From: Zoogloea sp.
GTDB taxonomy: Bacteria > Pseudomonadota > Gammaproteobacteria > Burkholderiales > Rhodocyclaceae
Direction: 5' to 3'
DNA length: 34,600 bases
NCBI RefSeq assembly: GCF_028689785.1
Contig: NZ_JAQVCN010000050.1
Location: 1-34,600 of the forward strand
Part shown: positions 17,314 to 24,084 of the stretch, piece by piece
How positions within the stretch are numbered: position 1 is the first letter of the stretch
How the letters are laid out: every line of letters begins with the position of its first letter
The notes under the pieces: generated by a model
Seen by the model: only the letters and a program-made list of their open reading frames with translations
Database searches by the model: none
Told to the model about the DNA's origin: nothing
Translations under genes and position numbers: made by a program

Positions 17314-17891
17314 CCCTTGGGCAGCCGCCCCATCAGGAAGAACTCGTCGTTCGGGCGCATGGAGGTGAGGTTGGCCAGGCGGTTGCTCATGGCGAAAAAG
17401 GCAGTGATGGCACCGATGTCCCACACCGCCTCGTCATCGAAGCCGTGGGCCTTGAGGGCGGCGATGTCCTCGTCGCCCACCGCGCCCGAATCCGCGGAGA
17501 GCTTCATCGCGAAATCGAGCATGGCGCGCTGACGCGGGCTGATCTCGGCCTTGCGGTAGTTGGTGGCCAACTGGTCGGCCACCCGGGGGTTCTTGGCGCG
17601 GATGCGCAGGATGGCGCCGTGGGCCACCACGCAGTACAGGCAATTGTTGGCGCCGGAGGTAGCCACCACAATCATCTCGCGCTCGGCCTTGCTCAGACCC
17701 TCGTCCTTCTCCATCAGCGCATCGTGATAGGCAAAGAAGGCACGAAACTCGGCCGGCCGATGGGCCAGGGTGAGGAAGACGTTGGGCACGAAACCGGCCT
17801 TCTCCTGCACGGCAAGGATCTTGTCGCGGATGTCGTCGGGCAGGCTGGCAAGTTCTGGAACGGGGTAGCGGCTGACGGGAAGAGTGCTCAT
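17310..17891 (-). CDS. Peroxidase-related protein, carboxymuconolactone decarboxylase/AhpD-like
   Basis: 193 residues. The AhpD-type redox site CLYCVVAH (CxxC followed by His) sits in the helix after EREMIVVATSGANN. The flanking KAGFVPNVFLTLAHRP and DDEAVWDIGAITAFFAMSNR are standard for the uncharacterised peroxidase-related subfamily of CMD proteins. Such proteins are proposed to reduce peroxides through the Cys pair, often linked to redox stress. It lies 123 bp downstream of a marR gene on the same strand and probably shares its regulation. Confidence 0.9.
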   Translation of the reverse strand: MSTLPVSRYPVPELASLPDDIRDKILAVQEKAGFVPNVFLTLAHRPAEFRAFFAYHDALMEKDEGLSKAEREMIVVATSGANNCLYCVVAHGAILRIRAKNPRVADQLATNYRKAEISPRQRAMLDFAMKLSADSGAVGDEDIAALKAHGFDDEAVWDIGAITAFFAMSNRLANLTSMRPNDEFFLMGRLPKG

Positions 17892-18014
17892 GCTTGTCTC
17901 CTGTAGATGTTGTGCGCGCAGTGTAGCGGCCCGCTAGCGGGCGCTGACGGCACGCACTTCAGATCGGCAGAATAAGCAACCGGGTTGGCGGAATGCGCAC
18001 GCCAGGCCGCAGTT

Positions 18015-18518
18015 TCAGAGCTCCGAAAGGGGCTGCCCGGCAGCCGGATCGCTCCGCTGGGAGAGCTGGGCGATAACCTCGGCCAGGCCCGCATGGAGTT
18101 GCTGCAGGGTCTCGTCCGGCAGACCGTGCAGAGCCTGGGGCAAAATCCCCTCCACCGGGCCGGGCGCGCTGGCCAGCACCTGCACCGCCGCGTTCCCCAG
18201 CTGCAGGCCGACCCGCCGCTGGTCCTCGGCCCGTCGCGCCTTGACCAGCATGCCCCGGGTTTCCAGCTTGTCCACCAGTTGGCTGCAGGTGGATTGATGG
18301 ATCGACAGCCGAGCCGCCAGATCGGACACCCCAATGCCCGGATAGCGCGCCACCTCGTGCAGGATCCATAGCTGCGAGCCGCTCACGCCGCAGTTCTGCT
18401 CCACGTCACGGAAGTGGTTTCGCACCGACCCGAAGATCAGGCGAAACTGCTTGAGGACAGAAACGGAGAGGGTCTCGTCGTGGGCCGGCATGGCAGCGAA
18501 TGGGCGGGAGGTGGTCAT
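18015..18518 (-). CDS. MarR-family transcriptional regulator
   Basis: 167 residues from ATG 18518. The winged helix spans about residues 45-110: LWILHEVARYPGIGVSDLAA, then LSIHQSTCSQLVDKLETRGM (recognition helix) and a wing with RAEDQRRVGLQ. Flanking helices would form the dimer interface. The predicted promoter lies immediately upstream with a palindrome inside it, so the gene is very likely autorepressed. It is divergent from a methyltransferase gene and upstream of the CMD-type gene; either or both may be targets. An in-frame ATG at 18491 is an alternative start. Confidence 0.9.
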   Translation of the reverse strand: MTTSRPFAAMPAHDETLSVSVLKQFRLIFGSVRNHFRDVEQNCGVSGSQLWILHEVARYPGIGVSDLAARLSIHQSTCSQLVDKLETRGMLVKARRAEDQRRVGLQLGNAAVQVLASAPGPVEGILPQALHGLPDETLQQLHAGLAEVIAQLSQRSDPAAGQPLSEL

Positions 18519-18525
18519 GGAGAGA

Positions 18526-18553
18526 ATTATATTGCGACCAATATGTTTCTCAA
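18526..18553 (-). promoter_or_regulatory. marR promoter with operator palindrome
   Basis: On the minus strand a -35 TTGAGA (18553-18548) and a perfect -10 TATAAT (18531-18526) are separated by 16 bp. Between and overlapping them lies ATATTG-N4-CAATAT (18529-18544), a perfect inverted repeat of the size MarR dimers bind. Binding would block RNA polymerase. The start expected from the -10 box is about 18519, one base before the marR ATG, so the mRNA would be nearly leaderless. The same palindrome could also affect the divergent methyltransferase gene. Confidence 0.7.
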
Positions 18554-18686
18554 ACGGAGAGCGCCACGACCACCATGCGGAACTCGTCAGCGGCCCTGCT
18601 GCCGTAAGGAGGCTCGTCAGCCGATTGCTGGCCCTGCTACTACCGCTTTCCCCAGTGACACACGCCCACCACGCAAGGAGACGCCC

Positions 18687-19316
18687 ATGAATCAGGAATC
18701 GATCTGGACCACCCGCTACAAGGATGCCGGCGAGGACTACCTCTTCGGCACCGACCCCAACCGCTTCCTGGCCCACCGCAGCACCCTGCTGCAGGACGGC
18801 CGCACGGCCCTTTCGGTGGCCGACGGCGAAGGCCGCAACTCGGTATGGCTGGCCGAGCAGGGCCTGGAAGTAACCGCCATCGAAATCTCCGCCGTGGCCA
18901 TCGAGAAGGCCCGTCGCCTGGCCGCCGGCCGGCACGTACAGGTGGACTTCCGCCAGGCCGACATGCTCGCCCCCGGCTGGCCGCCAGCCGAGCTCAAAGG
19001 GCAGTTCGACTGGGTGGTGGGCATCTTCATCCAGTTCGTCGGGCCCGAATGGCGCGAACGCCAGTTTACCGTGATGAAGGAACTGACCCGTCCCGGCGGC
19101 CGCATCCTGCTCCAGGGCTACACGCCCAAGCAACTCGAATACCGCACCGGCGGCCCCTCCGCCGTGGAAAACCTGTACACCCCCGAGATCCTGCAGGAAG
19201 CCTTTGCCGACTGGGAAGTCGAGGAGCTGGTGGAATACGAAGAAGACATCAGCGAAGGCAGCGGCCACCGGGGCCGCTCGGCGCTGATCGGGTTCATCGC
19301 GCGGAAACCGGGCTGA
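18687..19316 (+). CDS. Class I SAM-dependent methyltransferase
   Basis: 209 residues from ATG 18687 with an AAGGAG ribosome site. The start WTTRYKDAGEDYLFGTDPN is typical of TehB-like/type 11-25 methyltransferases. The SAM-binding region is visible as LSVADGEGRNSVWLAEQG (motif I), VTAIEISAVAIEKA (motif II, acidic residue for the ribose) and DWVVGIFIQF (motif IV). GGRILLQGY matches the post-motif region. The substrate is unknown; relatives methylate oxyanions such as tellurite, thiols or small molecules. Divergent from marR, 168 bp apart, which suggests control of a detoxification function. Confidence 0.85.
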   Translation: MNQESIWTTRYKDAGEDYLFGTDPNRFLAHRSTLLQDGRTALSVADGEGRNSVWLAEQGLEVTAIEISAVAIEKARRLAAGRHVQVDFRQADMLAPGWPPAELKGQFDWVVGIFIQFVGPEWRERQFTVMKELTRPGGRILLQGYTPKQLEYRTGGPSAVENLYTPEILQEAFADWEVEELVEYEEDISEGSGHRGRSALIGFIARKPG

Positions 19317-19352
19317 AATCGGCCGGGCCAATGCCCCTGCAGCAATAACCAG

Positions 19353-19376
19353 ACCCTGGCCCTCCCCGGCCAGGGT
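19353..19376 (+). terminator. Hairpin downstream of the methyltransferase
   Basis: ACCCTGGCC-N6-GGCCAGGGT, a perfect 9-bp GC-rich stem 36 bp past the stop. No T-run follows, so strong intrinsic termination is uncertain. Confidence 0.45.
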
Positions 19377-19433
19377 GCCGCCAGCGGCGCCTTCACCGCT
19401 GGAGAGGGCCGGGGCGCGACACCGTTCAAAAGC

Positions 19434-19609
19434 TCAATGCTCCGCGCCCTCATCGTCGCGTAACACCGTTTCGTAGTCCTGCCCACCGTAAAAGATCCCG
19501 ATGATGGAGACCACCTCGGAATTCACATCGAAGGCGATGACCGTGCGCTTCCTGTAGTCCTGCTTTCCCCAGCTTGAAGTCACCTGCCACCTTGGGCTCC
19601 CTGGCCTTT
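19434..19609 (-). pseudogene. ParE/RelE-type toxin, C-terminal remnant
   Basis: The minus-strand frame ends with YRKRTVIAFDVNS, then VSIIGIFYGGQDYETVL and a stop at 19434. IxGIFYGGQDYE with a preceding RKRVxIAF strand is characteristic of ParE-type toxins of type II toxin-antitoxin systems. Only about 45 residues resemble the family; a full toxin has about 95-100. Upstream the frame runs directly into a 92-bp palindromic element at 19610-19701, so the 5' half of the toxin gene has been lost. No antitoxin gene is visible. Confidence 0.6.
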
Positions 19610-19701
19610 CCCGTGGGGTCGAATTTATTCGACCGCGGACCCGGATTAAAGGCATGCCGATGGCTTGGGCGACTGAGGTCGAATAAATTCGACCCCACGG
19701 G
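19610..19701. repeat. 92-bp paired-palindrome element, copy A
   Basis: Two 25-bp arms (19610-19634 and 19677-19701) are exact reverse complements, flanking a 42-bp middle. Each arm contains GGTCGAATTTATTCGACC or its complement, itself nearly palindromic, next to GTGGG. The middle shares GGAC, GGCATGCCGAT and GGCGACTGA with copy B. The element separates toxin debris from LysR debris. It looks like a REP/BIME- or MITE-like sequence without coding capacity. Confidence 0.85.
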
Positions 19702-19845
19702 TGCTCCAGCCACCGTTGGTACATCCGGAACGCCCTGTTCGCTTCACTCAACCATAGAGCCGCTCGCCGTCTTTGCAGTCCAGTTTTCCGCTCACACGCA
19801 AGGCTATCTCACTCGCCCAATCCGGCGCTTCTTGGCTGGTTAAAT
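19702..19845 (-). pseudogene. Fragment of a LysR-type regulator gene
   Basis: The minus strand reads EIALRVSGKLDCKDGERLYG, against VALRVSGNLDCNDGELLYD of the intact LysR gene at 21320-22222. At DNA level 19756-19806 matches 21541-21591 at about 43 of 51 positions by eye, in the same orientation. The fragment comes from the ligand domain, is stopped by TGA just after the match and has no start or helix-turn-helix part. It abuts the palindromic element, suggesting that a second LysR gene once stood here and was eroded. Confidence 0.6.
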
Positions 19846-19849
19846 GCGT

Positions 19850-20200
19850 TTGTCTGCTTCAATGTCGGTGCTAGGTCTTTCGGCGGCGGCGGGCCCCCGG
19901 TGTGCATACACTGAAGCGCCACCACCTTCCGCCTTCCCATGCACCAGAGAGTTTCATTGTCATGAATGAATACGTGACGATTAATTCCATTTGCATTAAT
20001 CTATCTCACTTCAGGATCAGCGGAAGGTAGCTGTCGTCCTCGCGCAAGGCAGATTCAACAGAGGGGCAACAGGGGAAGAAACGCCTGAAGGGCAGACAAC
20101 GCCGTGACGCACGGCACCGAAAACGCCTGTTATCACACGCCCTGTGGTGACTTTGCTGCCCTGATAAATTCGGCACTCTATTACTTTCAAGGAAACTCAC
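19850..20200. other. Non-coding, lower-GC spacer
   Basis: No convincing gene on either strand. The stretch is visibly less GC-rich than the flanks and marks the left part of a region of foreign character. An AT-rich segment near 19965-20010 (ATTAATTCCATTTGCATTAA) could hold a promoter for the next gene, but I see no clear -35/-10 pair. Confidence 0.5.
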
Positions 20201-20201
20201 G

Positions 20202-20528
20202 ATGATAGTGTGGCAAGGAGCAGGTCTTGCTGGCGTATTGATTCCCCTTGTTTTTTCTTTTCTCGGAAACTATGGCCTGGACAAAGCCTTTGGTGATGGC
20301 TACTACTCCTCACATGCTTGGGCACCAGCGTCAATGCTGCTCGCAGCAGCCTTGGTCGTTTGGTTATTCGGAAAGCACCTTGAGAGCATTCCTGGCAGGG
20401 AACTCATGGATCTACAGACTCAACAGAAGGTGGTACTGAAAGAGAAGCACACCATCTTTTGGATGCCACTGCACTATTTCGCAGTTGCCCTTGCCGGTTT
20501 CGCGATCGTCATACCGTTCATCAGATGA
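20202..20528 (+). CDS. Hypothetical membrane protein, 108 residues
   Basis: ATG 20202 follows AAGGAAACTCACG, a good ribosome site. Three hydrophobic segments are visible: residues about 5-22 (GAGLAGVLIPLVFSFLGN), 40-56 (PASMLLAAALVVWLFGK) and 88-107 (HYFAVALAGFAIVIPFI). A soluble segment (ESIPGRELMDLQTQQKVVLK) lies between the last two. I do not recognise a characterised family. Codon use is less GC-biased than in neighbours, suggesting transfer. Confidence 0.65.
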   Translation: MIVWQGAGLAGVLIPLVFSFLGNYGLDKAFGDGYYSSHAWAPASMLLAAALVVWLFGKHLESIPGRELMDLQTQQKVVLKEKHTIFWMPLHYFAVALAGFAIVIPFIR

Positions 20529-20624
20529 AAGCCTTCCTCACGACACACTTCCAGTTTGCCCACCCCTCAATCCGTAAATCTACCGAATCTGCACCAGAAG
20601 CCTCACCGGCCCGCGAACTCGGAC

Positions 20625-20666
20625 TTTTGGGTGTTGCTTGTTCTGCCCAACCTGCAACACCCAAAA
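20625..20666. repeat. 13-bp perfect inverted repeat
   Basis: TTTTGGGTGTTGC at 20625-20637 and its exact reverse complement at 20654-20666, with a 16-nt loop. The T-run is on the 5' side and the A-run on the 3' side, so it is not a normal terminator for either strand. It lies just before or across the start of the following gene and could hide its ribosome site in a hairpin. Confidence 0.6.
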
Positions 20667-21291
20667 CCATGCAACGGATGTCCGGATCATCGGCAGTTCA
20701 AACAACACCCAACAATCCGCCAGCCTTCCCCAATTGATGGGCTCCATATTCCGCCGCCTGCTGGGAACACTCACCGCTCTACATCGCACTCCTGAAGCCC
20801 GCGCTCAGGACAAGGACACGCCTGCACGACATGCGGGCAGAGCGCTAAGGGCGAGATTTCTTTCCTTAGAAGCCCAATCGCTAGGAATCGAGCCAAGCTC
20901 GGAGTACCCACGGGTCTTTGGTGCCGCAATGGACTGGCCTGTCGGTGAGCACATTGCAACGTTGGTCGCCTTGCTCGATGGCACAGCGAGTCTTTATACG
21001 ACGTCAACATTCGGCATTATTGGCGGTGCCGGGCATGCATCGGTAAAAAATGCAGCCCAACGGTTTGTCAAAGCCTTCAACGAGCTCTTACCGGAGACGG
21101 TAGCAACAACCACACACCCATACCCTGACAAAGAGCGGGTTTGCTTTTTTCTTCTCACCTTTGATGGACTTCGTACGGTTGAAACAGAAATTGCCCCCAT
21201 CTACTCAGGATCGGGGAAGTTCGCTCCCCTGTTTGGCGACGGCCAGGCAGTCATTACCGAGCTTCGCAAAATGACGGAAGCTCGGTCGTGA
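20638..21291 (+). CDS. Hypothetical protein with possible N-terminal zinc ribbon
   Basis: Up to 217 residues from a TTG at 20638; ATG 20737 would give 184 residues. The longer form starts FCPTCNTQN, half of a zinc-ribbon-like pair, but no second CxxC follows, so this may be chance. The C-terminal part looks like a folded domain: YPRVFGAAMDWPVGEHIATL, LLDGTASLYTTSTFGIIGGA, then CFFLLTFDGLRTVETE. The pattern recalls uncharacterised bacterial proteins, but I cannot name a family or function. It is 109 bp after the membrane protein gene and shares its lower-GC character, so the two may have arrived together. Confidence 0.6.
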   Translation: MFCPTCNTQNHATDVRIIGSSNNTQQSASLPQLMGSIFRRLLGTLTALHRTPEARAQDKDTPARHAGRALRARFLSLEAQSLGIEPSSEYPRVFGAAMDWPVGEHIATLVALLDGTASLYTTSTFGIIGGAGHASVKNAAQRFVKAFNELLPETVATTTHPYPDKERVCFFLLTFDGLRTVETEIAPIYSGSGKFAPLFGDGQAVITELRKMTEARS

Positions 21292-21319
21292 TCCGTACTT
21301 CAGATCTGCATGCCGCCCT

Positions 21320-22222
21320 CTACCCCCAATACCCCTCCCCCCGATAAATCCCCCTCAAATAATCCATGAAATGCCGCACCTTCGCCGGCAGGTAGCGTTG
21401 CTGGGGGTACACCGCCTGGATGTCGTAGGCGCTGAGGGCGAAGTCATCCAGCACGGTCACGAGCTCGCCGCGTTTGAGTTCGCCTTCGATCTCCCAGGTG
21501 GAGCGCCAGCCGATGCCGAGGCCTTGTTTGACCCAGTCGTAGAGCAGCTCGCCGTCGTTGCAGTCCAGGTTGCCGCTGACGCGCAGGGCGACGGGTTTGC
21601 CGTCCTTGCGGAAGGACCAGCCGCGTTGCTGGCCGCCCTGGAGGTTGAAGGCCAGGCAGTTGTGGTCGGCCAGGTCTTCCAGGCTGCGGGGGGTGCCGTG
21701 GCGGGCGAAGTAGGCGGGGGTGCCGCAGACCACGCGACGGTTGGGGTAGAGGCGCACGGCCACGTAGTTGGGGTCGGTGACTTCGCCGATGCGGATGCCC
21801 ATGTCGTAGCCTTCGCGCACCAGGTCCACCACGCTGTCGGTGAGGTTGAAGGACAGCTTGATGTCCGGGTGCAGGGCCTGGAAGCCGGGGCCGTGGGGGG
21901 CGACGTGGCGGCGGCCGAAGGCGGCGGGGGCGGACACCACCAGGTGCCCGCGCACGGTGTGGCGGCCGGCGCTGATGCTGGCGTCCACCTCGTCAAAGTC
22001 GCGTAGCAGCTGGCGCGCCTGCTCCAGGTATTGCTCACCCAGGTCGGTGAGGTGCAGGCCGCGGGTGGAGCGGTGCATCAGGCGCACACCGAGACGGGCT
22101 TCCAGGGCGTCGAGGCGGCGCCCCATGACCACCGGGGTGACCTGCTCGACCAGGGCGGCGGCGGCGAAGCTGCCCTTTTCGGCCACCAGGACAAAGCTGC
22201 GCAGTTCGGTGTAGCGGTCCAT
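21320..22222 (-). CDS. LysR-family transcriptional regulator
   Basis: 300 residues. The N-terminal helix-turn-helix is clear (ELRSFVLVAEKGSFAAAALV, then VVMGRRLDALEARLGVRLMH and RSTRGLHLTDLGEQYLEQAR). The rest is a type 2 periplasmic-binding-like ligand domain (HLVVSAPAAFGRRHVAP, DYDMGIRIGE-like segment, SGNLDCNDGELLYDWVKQGL). It resembles the CrgA-like branch. It lies at the downstream end of the glyoxylate gene run on the same strand, 80 bp after the broken pyk, and may regulate those genes or itself; there is no divergent partner. A fragment of a related gene lies 1.5 kb away. Confidence 0.9.
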   Translation of the reverse strand: MDRYTELRSFVLVAEKGSFAAAALVEQVTPVVMGRRLDALEARLGVRLMHRSTRGLHLTDLGEQYLEQARQLLRDFDEVDASISAGRHTVRGHLVVSAPAAFGRRHVAPHGPGFQALHPDIKLSFNLTDSVVDLVREGYDMGIRIGEVTDPNYVAVRLYPNRRVVCGTPAYFARHGTPRSLEDLADHNCLAFNLQGGQQRGWSFRKDGKPVALRVSGNLDCNDGELLYDWVKQGLGIGWRSTWEIEGELKRGELVTVLDDFALSAYDIQAVYPQQRYLPAKVRHFMDYLRGIYRGEGYWG

Positions 22223-22302
22223 GGTGAGGGTTCCTTTGTCGGTGTGGGGACGAGATGAGGGGGGCTGTTTCGTGCTCTGACTTTTGGTGCCTTTGCTCTA
22301 CC

Positions 22303-23624
22303 CTACAAAGCCCCCGGCACCTGCGCCACATGCAACAGGTTGGTGCTGCCTTGCTGGCCGAAGGGCAGGCCGGCGACGACGACGACGGTGTCACCGGGTC
22401 TGGCCACGCCGGCCTGGCGGGCGGCGGCGGTGGCGTGGGTGATCATCTCGCCCACGTCATGCACTTCGTTAAAGGGCACGGGCACCACGCCCCAGGCCAG
22501 GGCCAGGCGGCGGGCGCCAGCAGCTCGGCCACGCGGCGCAGGGCGCAGCAGATGGCGTCCGGGGTGTTGGCCTCGGCGGGGGTGTGGCTGGCCTCCAGCC
22601 CGGCACGCCAGGCGGGGTCGCGCTCCACCTCGCCGATGATGTGGTCCATGATGCTCACCGCCTCCACCGGGTACTGGCCCGAGGCTGACTCGGCCGACAG
22701 CATCACCGCATCGGCGCCCTCGTACACCGCGGTGGCCACGTCGGAAGCTTCGGCCCGGGTGGGCACGGGGGCGGTGATCATGGATTCGAGCATCTGGGTG
22801 GCCACCACCACCGGGCGGCCGGCCTTGCGGGCGGCGCGCACGATGCGCCGCTGCAGCACCGGCACCTGCTGGGGCGGCAGTTCGACGCCCAGGTCGCCGC
22901 GGGCCACCATCACCCCGTCGGCCAGGGCCACGATGGCGTCCAGGTGCTCGATGGCAGCCGGCTTTTCCAGCTTGGCCATGATCCAGGCCTGGTCGCCGAT
23001 CAGCTCGCGGGCCTCGCGGATGTCCTCGGGGCGCTGCACGAAGGACAGGGCCACCCAATCCACGCCCAGTTCCAGGCCAAAGGCCAGGTCGGCCCTGTCC
23101 TTGGCGGTGAGGGGCGAGATGGGCAGCAGCACGCCGGGCACATTGACGCCCTTGCGATCCGACAAAGGGCCGCCCACCAGCACGGTGGTCTCGGCGAAGT
23201 CAGCGCCGAAGTGCTCCACCCGCAGACGCAGCTTGCCGTCGTCGAGGAGCAGCTCGGTGCCGGCTTCCAGGGCGGCGAAGATCTCCGGGTGGGGCAGGCT
23301 AGCGCGGGTGGAATCACCCTCGGCGCTGCCCAGGTCGAGGCGGAAGGCCTGGCCGGCTTCGAGCAGCACCTTGCCGCCGGCCATGCGCCCGACCCGCAGC
23401 TTGGGGCCCTGCAGGTCCATCAGCACGCCGATGGGGCGGCCCAGCTCGGCCTCCACCTGGCGGATCTGCTGGTAGCGCTCGGCGTGGTCGGCGTGGGCAC
23501 CGTGGCTGAAGTTGAGGCGGAACACGTCGGCGCCGGCCTGGGCCAGCTCGCGGATGCGTTCGAGGGTGGAGCTGGCCGGCCCGAGGGTGGCCAGGATGCG
23601 GGAGCGGCGGGCGCGATGCATCAT
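22303..23624 (-). pseudogene. pyk: Pyruvate kinase gene with out-of-frame internal deletion
   Basis: From ATG 23624 (overlapping the GlcG-like stop by ATGA) about 366 residues read as normal pyruvate kinase: KLxxTLGPAS-like RILATLGPASSTLERIRELA, RLNFSHGAHADH, the catalytic-Lys region AKLEKPAAIEHLDAI, and MVARGDLGVELP and QMLESMI. After AICCALRRVAELL the frame moves into junk and stops at 22443. The expected end continues in another frame as ARRLALAWGVVPVPFNEVHD to GQQGSTNLLHVAQVPGAL, stopping at 22303. About 33 residues that normally link these two parts, at the start of the C-terminal domain, are missing. So a deletion of roughly 100 bp, not a multiple of three, removed them near 22523. Active-site residues remain, but the C-terminal domain cannot form. 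A sequence error is possible. Confidence 0.85.
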
Positions 23625-24043
23625 GCCACCTGCCTTTCCATGCCCCGCGCCAGGGCGGCCACGCCGGCCCGGGCCACCTGGGCGTCCTCGCCGGCCTTGA
23701 CGCCGGAGACCCCCACCGCACCGATCACCAGCCCGTCGACCGTGATGGGCTCGCCACCTTCCAGGGGCACCACCGGCATGGCCAGGGCGGCGATGCGGCC
23801 GTTGTTGACCATGTCCTCGAAAGCCTTGCTGGGCTTGCCCGAGAGCACGCAGGTGCGGGCCTTCTCGGGGGCCACGGCGGCGCTCATCAGGGGGGCGCCG
23901 TCCATGCGCTGCAGCCACAGGGGGTGGCCGCCGGCGTCGCACACGGCGATGCTCACCGCCCAGCCGCAAGCCCGGGCCTCGGACTCGGCCGCCGCGGCGA
24001 TGTGTTTGACGTCGTCCAGGGTCAGGGCCTGGGTGGGTTTCAT
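23621..24043 (-). CDS. GlcG/HbpS-like protein (DUF336)
   Basis: 140 residues. The sequence fits the GlcG/HbpS family (PF03928): LTLDDVKHIAAAAESEARAC, then VSIAVCDAGGHPLWLQRMDG, EKARTCVLSGKPS and PITVDGLVIGAVGVSG near the end. Members are small alpha/beta proteins found beside glycolate and glyoxylate genes and in some cases bind heme; a role in glyoxylate metabolism is unproven. It lies between ttuD (41 bp upstream) and pyk (overlapping), so it belongs to the operon. No signal peptide is seen. Confidence 0.85.
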   Translation of the reverse strand: MKPTQALTLDDVKHIAAAAESEARACGWAVSIAVCDAGGHPLWLQRMDGAPLMSAAVAPEKARTCVLSGKPSKAFEDMVNNGRIAALAMPVVPLEGGEPITVDGLVIGAVGVSGVKAGEDAQVARAGVAALARGMERQVA

Positions 24044-24084
24044 GTCTGTCTCCTTTTTCTAGGTATGTATGTGTGTGGGGTGGG

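Noticed and set aside
20625-20670. Inverted repeat in a low-GC unknown-gene region taken as an integron attC site
   Set aside because: One RYYYAAC-like match (GCCCAAC) exists, but no correctly placed GTTRRRY partner and no integrase or cassette array is visible.
20525-20737. 70-residue frame overlapping the membrane protein stop by ATGA
   Set aside because: The overlap is tempting, but composition is low-complexity, it runs into the larger unknown gene in another frame, and I see no domain. It remains possible.
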